This document shows, piece after piece, positions 58,783 to 64,000 of a stretch of DNA of 64,000 nucleotides (within the stretch, counting starts at the first letter, position 1; each line of letters opens with the position of its first letter). The position numbers were made by a program, and so were the translations under genes. This DNA comes from Chrysopilus asiliformis (lineage: Eukaryota; Arthropoda; Insecta; Diptera; Rhagionidae): contig OZ035962.1 of NCBI GenBank assembly GCA_964034945.1, positions 103,356,784 through 103,420,783 on the forward strand, given 5' to 3'. The notes under the pieces were generated by a model, which saw only the letters and a program-made list of their open reading frames with translations, was not told the origin of the DNA and did not search any database.

Positions 58783-58870
58783 TAATAATTATTCATGAAA
58801 AACTTCGACATCTTAATTTTGCCTAAAAATCATTTCTCGAGCACTCCCGGGTTGATTGCGACATTATTAA
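58783..58870 (+). repeat. CD-like repeat fragment
   Basis: ATTCATGAAAAACTTCGACATCTTAATTTTGCC matches 14613-14650, and GGTTGATTGCGAC..TATTA matches the following bases. Confidence 0.6.
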
Positions 58871-58950
58871 GGGAAGTAGGATCTCTTTTTGATGAACCTC
58901 ATGTGAAAGGAAATTGATGAAAAAACTTTGATTTACATAAGATTGACTTT

Positions 58951-59182
58951 CCCAAGTAACAATTTGAGGTTACATTCCGATTAAGAAATGTATTTGAAAC
59001 CATGGTAACAAAACTCAAAAGTTTCACATTTGGTTTCTGTAACCTTTCAGAAACCCTATTTAGAAGCTGGTTTCAAAATAACCGTTTTTGGAGGGTTTAT
59101 TCGGAAACCACCTAAAGTGTAACCAAAATGTAACCTAAATTGAAGGTTTTTTTGTAGCCACGGTTACAAATTGTTTCTTGGG
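58951..59182. mobile_element. 232-bp MITE with CCCAAGTAACAATTTG ends
   Basis: CCCAAG(T/A)AACAATTTG is inverted at the two ends (58951 and 59182). GTAACC/GGTTAC and GGTTTC/GAAACC words recur about a dozen times inside, including the hairpin GGTTTCTG/CAGAAACC at 59031-59054. It lies 80 bp from the retrotransposon's 3' end. No ORF. Confidence 0.7.
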
Positions 59183-59261
59183 TTTCTTTCAATATCACAT
59201 ATCCCTATAGGTTTGAGTTAAAGACTTAAAATTTGATACAGTTATTGTTAGTTCTTGAATT

Positions 59262-59475
59262 ATTTATTTTGTTTAATAAAAACACTTTCTTATTTTTTAA
59301 TCTTTTTAAGTTCAATGTTTTATTGACTGAAAACTCTTGAAGACTAAAATTAAATTTTTAATTATTTGACAATTAACAAAATCAAATACGACTTAATTAG
59401 AAAAACAATTATTTTTTGTAGTGTATATTTTACTATGTTAATGTTTAGTGAATAATTATAAACGTTACAATACTC
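59262..59475 (-). repeat. 3' LTR (short, about 210 bp)
   Basis: Directly after the purine tract the minus strand reads AGTATTGTAACGTTTATAATT and ends near AACAAAATAAAT. It contains CAATAAA (poly-A signal type) at about 59315. The last 16 bases share 13 with AATACAGAAAATAAAT in the 5' LTR end at 63983-63998, which sets the left border. An alternative border is TG at 59470. The length is an estimate. Confidence 0.55.
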
Positions 59476-59487
59476 CCCCCGCAAAAT
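59476..59487 (-). promoter_or_regulatory. Polypurine tract
   Basis: The minus strand reads TTTTGCGGGGGG just before the 3' LTR. This is the plus-strand DNA primer site, and its end fixes the LTR start. Confidence 0.8.
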
Positions 59488-59494
59488 TGAAAAT

Positions 59495-62400
59495 TTAGAG
59501 GTTGAATGTAATTTTTTTTGTGTTATTTGTTTTATTAAAAATATCGAAATTTTGTAAAAATGCGGGTTTTAAATTATCAATGGATATAATTGTAGGTTTG
59601 CCATTTAAATCCAAAGTAAAATGTTTATCAGATCTCTCAATAACTTTATATGGACCTTCGTAAGGAGGTTGTAAAGTTTTTTTACCGACTACAACGCGTA
59701 CAAAAACGTGACTACAATTCATTAAATCAGAATTTATGTAAGATTTTAAATTTGAATTTCTTTTTGATTCTACAGGCTGAAAAAATTGAATCTGGTTTCT
59801 TAACTTTTCAATCAAAACGTCCGGTGAGATTGAATTTTGATTAGAATTTTGAAAGAATTCACCAGGAATACGTAAATTTTGACCATAAACTAGTTCTGCC
59901 GAAGAGAAACCAATATCTTCTTTTGCTGCTACTCGACAGCCGAGTAAAATCATTGATAACTCTTCGCTCCAATTTAAAGTGTCTTTTGCTTTAATGGCTT
60001 CTTTAAGTCTCCTATGAAATCTTTCTACCATACCATTAGCCTGTGGATGGTGAACTGTAGTATGAATTTTGTGACTGCCGAGAAATTTGGTTAGATTTTG
60101 AAAAAGGTTGGACTCAAATTGTCGTCCTTGATCAGTAGTTATTCTTAACGGAATGCCAAACCGGGAAATCCAACCATTTACAAAAACTTTAGCAATTGTA
60201 TTAGCTGTTATATCTCGAATTGGAAAAGCTTCAGGCCAGCGAGTATATCTATCAATAATAGTTAAGATATATGTATATCCTTAATATGGAGGTAAGGGTC
60301 CAACGATATCCATATGGATATGTTCAAATCTTACTTGAGGAACTGGAAATTTTCCAATTGGAGATTTTGTATGTCTGGAAATTTTGGCTTTCTGACAATC
60401 CATACACGTTTTTGCCCAATCATTAATATTTTTATTCATGTTTGGCCAAAAATATTTTGAAGTAATTAATTTTCTAGTCGATCTAACACCTGGATGAGAC
60501 AAATTATGAACACTCTTAAAAACAATTTTTCGAAAAATTTCCGGAATGAATGGTCTGTGTATTGAAGTACTGATTTCACACCACAATCTATCTTTAGAAA
60601 ATGGAATTAAAAATGATTCCAATTTAAATTTAGAATTTTCTTTTTTGTTACCTTGTAAAATTTCTTTAAGTTCTTGACAAATTTGTTGTTCTTTCACAAC
60701 AGATTCCACATCAAGAACAGGTAAATCTTTTCGATTCAATTCATCAATATTTGAACGAGATAAAGAATCTGCTACGATATTATCTGAACCTTTGACGAAT
60801 CGAATATCTGAGGTAAATTGTGCGATGAAATCTAAATGTCTGGCTTGTCTTGGAGTTTTTTCACTTTTTGATTTTATAGCATTAATAATAGGTTTATGAT
60901 CCGTTAAAATGTGAAATTCACGACCTTCAATAAAATATCGAAAATGTTTTATTGCCAAAAATATCGCTAATAATTCTCGATCAAAAGTTGAATATTTGAT
61001 TTCTGCAGTTGATAGTTTTCTAGAAAAGAAACTGAGCGGTTGCCAAACATTGTTAAACTTCTGTTGAAGAACTGCTCCAACAGCCATGTTTGATGCATCT
61101 GTCATTATGTTGAATTCAACATTAGAAGAAGGAAATGTTAACAGGGTGAAATTGGATAATGCCGATTTAGTAATTTCAAAAGAATTTTGACATTCAGTTG
61201 TCCACTGAAATTTTGTATTTTCTTTTGGTTTCTTCAAAATTTCATAAAGTGGTGCTAACTTTTGTGCGATATTTGGAATAAAACGATGATAAAAATTGAT
61301 CATGCCAATAAATCTTTGGATTTGTTTGATTGATGATGGAACCGGAAAATCATTTATAGCTTTAATGCGATCTTCTGTTGGAGAAATTCCATCTTTTGTA
61401 ATAAGATGTCCTAGGAATTTCAAAGATGTTGCACCAAAAATACTTTTAGAAGCTTTTATATTTATTCCATATTTAGTTAATCGTTCGAATAGTATTTTTA
61501 AATGTTCAATATGTTCAGATTTTGTTTTGCTCGCAACCAAAATGTCATCAATATAAACAAAAACAAAATTTAGACCTCTAACTACTTCATCTATGAATCT
61601 TTGGAAAGTTTGAGCGCCGTTTCTGACTCCAAAAGGCATACGTAAGAACTCAAACATTCCAAATGGTGTGGTTATGGCAGTTTTATGAATGTCAACAGGA
61701 GCTACTGGAATTTGGTGATAAGCTCGGACAAGATCTACTGTAGAAAAAATAGTACAACCATGTAAATTCATTGAAAAATTTTGAATATGAGGAATCGGAT
61801 AACGATCTGGAATTGTGACATCGTTTAAACGTCTATAATCTCCACATGGGCGCCAATCTGTACAATCACGTTTAGGGACCATGTGAAGAGGTGAACTAAC
61901 TGAAGAACAAGATTGTCTGCAAATTCCCATTTCTAACATAAATTCAAATTCTTTTTTTGCAATTTTATGTTTTTCAGGATTTAAGCGACGTGGTTTCGAA
62001 AATGGTAATTGACCTTTTGTATGAATAAAATGTTGAATATTATGTTGTACTGGTACATAATAATTTGGAGGACTGGTTAAAGAAGGAAATTGTTTTAGAA
62101 GATTTCCATATTCGTTATCAATTGTTAAAATCTTAGGAATTACTACATCCGTTTTTAGATAAATTCCATTTATATATAAAGATGTTATGGAATCTAAAAG
62201 TTTTTTATTTTTAATATCTACAACTAATCCAAATTTTGAAAGAAAATCTGCTCCAATGATTGGTTGAGAAACATTTGCAATGTGGAATGGATAAATAAAA
62301 TTTCTACGAAGAGAAAGATTTAGATTTAATAATTTTTGCCCATATGTAGTAATTTCAGTGCCATTAGCAGCTGTTAAAAAAAAATAATTATCGGGTTTTG

Positions 62401-62545
62401 AATCTGGATACCAACGATGAGGAATTACTGAAATATCTGCACCGGTATCCACTAAAAATTTTGATTTGGTATTTGAATCTATTATAAACAAACGGCGGGA
62501 AACTGTAGCTTCTTCTATGACCGCCTCCATAGAAGATTTTTCTAA
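59495..62545 (-). pseudogene. pol: pol (protease, RT, RNase H, integrase) with one in-frame stop
   Basis: The frame enters at 62545 after the -1 shift; the first Met is at 62530. Counting from that Met: protease DTGA at 28-31; RT core with [14 protein letters not shown] at 262-275 and YIDD at 326-329; RNase H Asp478, Glu519, Asp544 and Asp588; integrase zinc finger His675, His679, Cys709, Cys712; integrase catalytic Asp741, Asp800 and Glu836 (35 residues between the last two); and a C-terminal GPY/F-type motif [15 protein letters not shown] at 60283-60281 replaces one codon between Asp741 and Asp800. The same frame is otherwise open to 59495. The enzymes copy the RNA and insert the DNA; the stop would cut off most of integrase. 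RT, protease and RNase H look intact. Confidence 0.93.
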
Positions 62546-63378
62546 TTTTTTGAATCAGATGATTTAAAAGCGCAAGGTTGGATACATTTATTCGCATCCA
62601 AACCAAATTTGTAATGATACCAACAATATTTATAATTTTTTGACCTGTCTGTACTATTACTCCTATCTCGTCTTGTTCTAGAAGAATTGCGACTACTACT
62701 ACGTGAACGATTTAAATTTAAATTTTGTAAAAAAGATTTAAGTTCTGAAATTTCACATTTTAACGAATTAATTTCTTCTTTCATTAGGAAATTTTCTGAT
62801 TTTGAATCAAAATTGTTAATTAAGTTTAAATGGTTTGGATTAGAGGCTTCCCAAATCTTATCTGCCAAATCAAGTATCTCCTGTAATACTGTTTTACTCG
62901 AACTTACAAGAGCAATATTTAAAGATTTCGGAAGCTTTCTCATCCATAATTTTAACAACAAATCTTGAGTAACGCTAGAACCAGATAACGAATTTAACAT
63001 ACGATAAAAATGTGATGGTTTTTGATCTCCCATCTCGGAACTTGAAAGAAGTTTTTCCAATTTCCTTTCTTCACTTTCTGTATATCGACTAATTAGTATT
63101 TTTTTTAATTCAGTGTATTTGTTAGATGTCGGAGGATTTTGAATAAAATCTAAAATTGAGAGAATAACGTCTTGACTAAGTGCGGCAAGAATATACTCAT
63201 ATTTTGTCTCTTCTTGGCTTATTCCTTTAGTGTGAAATTGTGATTCTACAGAAATAAACCATGGAATGGGACAAGCTGTCCAAAACATTGGTAATTTTAC
63301 CGAAACCGCGTTTAAAAAAGTTCTATGATTGTTATCACTTGGAGTTGTATTTAAATTATCTCCAGGTTCCATTTTCAC
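62542..63378 (-). CDS. gag: gag nucleocapsid/capsid-like protein
   Basis: 278 codons starting at the ATG 63378-63376 ([10 protein letters not shown]). The first two thirds are helical and resemble retrotransposon capsid: [17 protein letters not shown], with the Trp-Phe pair typical of this group, then [18 protein letters not shown] and [12 protein letters not shown] basic Ser/Arg stretch ([15 protein letters not shown], about 229-243) follows. The end holds a C-x2-H-x9-C-x3-C box (Cys252, His255, Cys265, Cys269). Gag would package the element RNA in the cytoplasm. The stop TAG lies right after the slippery site. No lesion seen. Confidence 0.9.
   Translation of the reverse strand: MKMEPGDNLNTTPSDNNHRTFLNAVSVKLPMFWTACPIPWFISVESQFHTKGISQEETKYEYILAALSQDVILSILDFIQNPPTSNKYTELKKILISRYTESEERKLEKLLSSSEMGDQKPSHFYRMLNSLSGSSVTQDLLLKLWMRKLPKSLNIALVSSSKTVLQEILDLADKIWEASNPNHLNLINNFDSKSENFLMKEEINSLKCEISELKSFLQNLNLNRSRSSSRNSSRTRRDRSNSTDRSKNYKYCWYHYKFGLDANKCIQPCAFKSSDSKN
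62545..62551 (-). promoter_or_regulatory. Programmed -1 frameshift heptamer A-AAA-AAT
   Basis: The minus strand has six A followed by T, in the gag frame A AAA AAT, immediately before the gag stop TAG. Pol is open in the -1 frame from here (after an upstream TGA at 62557-62555). X-XXY-YYZ heptamers of this kind direct -1 slippage. The downstream stem or pseudoknot was not evaluated. Confidence 0.8.
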
Positions 63379-63982
63379 TTCCTTTTTTTAAAAATAAATT
63401 TAAAATTCACGCTTAATTGTTAATTTCAAATAAAAATAACGAGATCGATAAAATATTTACGTTAAAATGTGTCTTTTAGAATGTGAATTGAATGTTTATT
63501 TGTGTGCATGTGGAACAAAATCAGTTTATATTAATACTTAAAATTAACATTTATATAATGATAATAAATTAAAATTTTACTTGGTAATTTCGTAATTTTA
63601 TTTAGGTTCGAAATTTTTTTGTTCTTTTGATTTTCAGACTTGATATGTTGAACAGATAACTTCTTTTTCATTAAGTCTTTTTGTTATTGATTTGAGGCGG
63701 AGAATATTTCGACTGGCTAGAATTAGTGTTGCACCTTTTGATGTTAAAATTGAGCTTAATTTGTACGAGAATAAAACGAGACAGAATTTGCTGTATTGAT
63801 ATGCTGCAAATCGATTCTGTGAATTATCGCTAAACTCTCGATGGAACTCTGGCTGCAGAAATCTGTATGAAGCCAAATGCGCTTGAGACGAAAAATTAAC
63901 AATTCTTGATTCTTTATAACGACGTAGCGATGGCAAAATGTTAAATACGCTCCCAGATAACTGGTCTGGAATGTAACGTCCA
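63379..63982 (-). other. Retrotransposon 5' leader and possible primer-binding site
   Basis: About 600 bp lie between the 5' LTR and gag. The first bases after the LTR are TGGACGTTACATTCCAG (63982-63966), starting with the TGG complementary to tRNA CCA ends. They do not match tRNA-Trp, the primer reported for CsRn1 relatives, and I cannot name the tRNA. The 100-codon ORF inside (63634-63936) is not supported as a gene. Confidence 0.55.
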
Positions 63983-64000
63983 ATTTATTTTCTGTATTTT
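63983..64000 (-). repeat. End of the 5' LTR (truncated by the window)
   Basis: Only the last 18 bases (AAAATACAGAAAATAAAT on the minus strand) are inside the window, so LTR identity and age cannot be judged. Confidence 0.5.

Larger units (their letters stand above)
59262..64000 (-). mobile_element. Ty3/gypsy LTR retrotransposon, CsRn1-like, cut by window edge
   Basis: The order on the minus strand is: end of 5' LTR (from 64000), leader, gag, -1 frameshift, protease, reverse transcriptase, RNase H, integrase, polypurine tract, 3' LTR. Integrase follows RNase H, which is the Ty3/gypsy order. There is no envelope ORF after integrase. The CHCC box in gag, instead of the CCHC knuckle, points to the CsRn1/Kabuki/Boudicca group. 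The only visible coding lesion is one stop in integrase. The target duplication cannot be checked because the right LTR is outside. Confidence 0.93.

Noticed and set aside
59262..59494. Possible envelope gene downstream of pol
   Set aside because: Only about 20 bp separate the end of the integrase frame from the polypurine tract and LTR, so there is no room for an envelope.
61296..61556. Plus-strand ORF inside the retrotransposon
   Set aside because: Antisense shadow of the reverse-transcriptase region; the same applies to 59650-59844 and 62687-62968.
63634..63983. Minus-strand ORFs upstream of gag
   Set aside because: They lie in the non-coding leader; no protein motif and not in frame with gag.

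Overview
This is a stretch of insect nuclear genome, most likely from a fly. It is strongly AT-rich, almost free of long ORFs and full of poly-A/poly-T tracts. Two GT-AG-bounded exons at 8041-8406 (minus strand) encode the N-terminus of a six-EF-hand calbindin that reads almost like Drosophila Calbindin-53E. No bacterial or viral gene organisation, rRNA gene, CRISPR array or intact tRNA gene is visible.

The calbindin exons are the only host gene I can identify with confidence. The gene runs leftwards. Its remaining exons are not recognisable in bases 1-8034, so they probably lie off the window beyond a long intron. Most of the window is intron or intergenic DNA colonised by repeats.

The right end (59262-64000) is a Ty3/gypsy LTR retrotransposon on the minus strand. 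It has a 3' LTR, a polypurine tract, a two-thirds-length integrase fragment behind one in-frame stop, a pol with protease, reverse transcriptase and RNase H, a gag with a CHCC box, and a 0.6 kb leader. A slippery heptamer A-AAA-AAT lies directly before the gag stop, and pol is in the -1 frame. The 5' LTR is cut off by the window edge.

The rest is a nested population of DNA-transposon relics. (i) A dispersed ~580 bp family, here called R1, has seven clear copies plus degenerate ones; it has a TATACCC hairpin at one end, a (GTCC/GTCT)n tract, a GGGGGGTACCCCCC palindrome and an ATTGCC/GGCAAT hairpin at the other end. (ii) A hAT derivative (15087-15849) has a perfect 8-bp target duplication and a BED-like zinc-finger ORF; a second small hAT MITE lies at 1024-1179. 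(iii) A 498-bp element (13935-14432) has TIRs and a MADF-domain ORF fragment. (iv) pogo-like MITEs lie at 24740-25199 and 58296-58780. (v) Two TA-flanked MITEs with RGGG..ATTCAC ends are at 31461 and 38518. (vi) A TTAA-flanked element is at 26124. (vii) A related pair lies at 6803 and 37686. (viii) A 1.9-kb inverted repeat with ~718-bp arms (44130-46042) interrupts another repeat family. (ix) Several other TIR elements are nested up to three deep.

No new multi-gene system is visible. The most interesting material is structural: nested insertions with recoverable empty sites, very long hairpins, and small elements that seem to retain the first exon of a parental gene.
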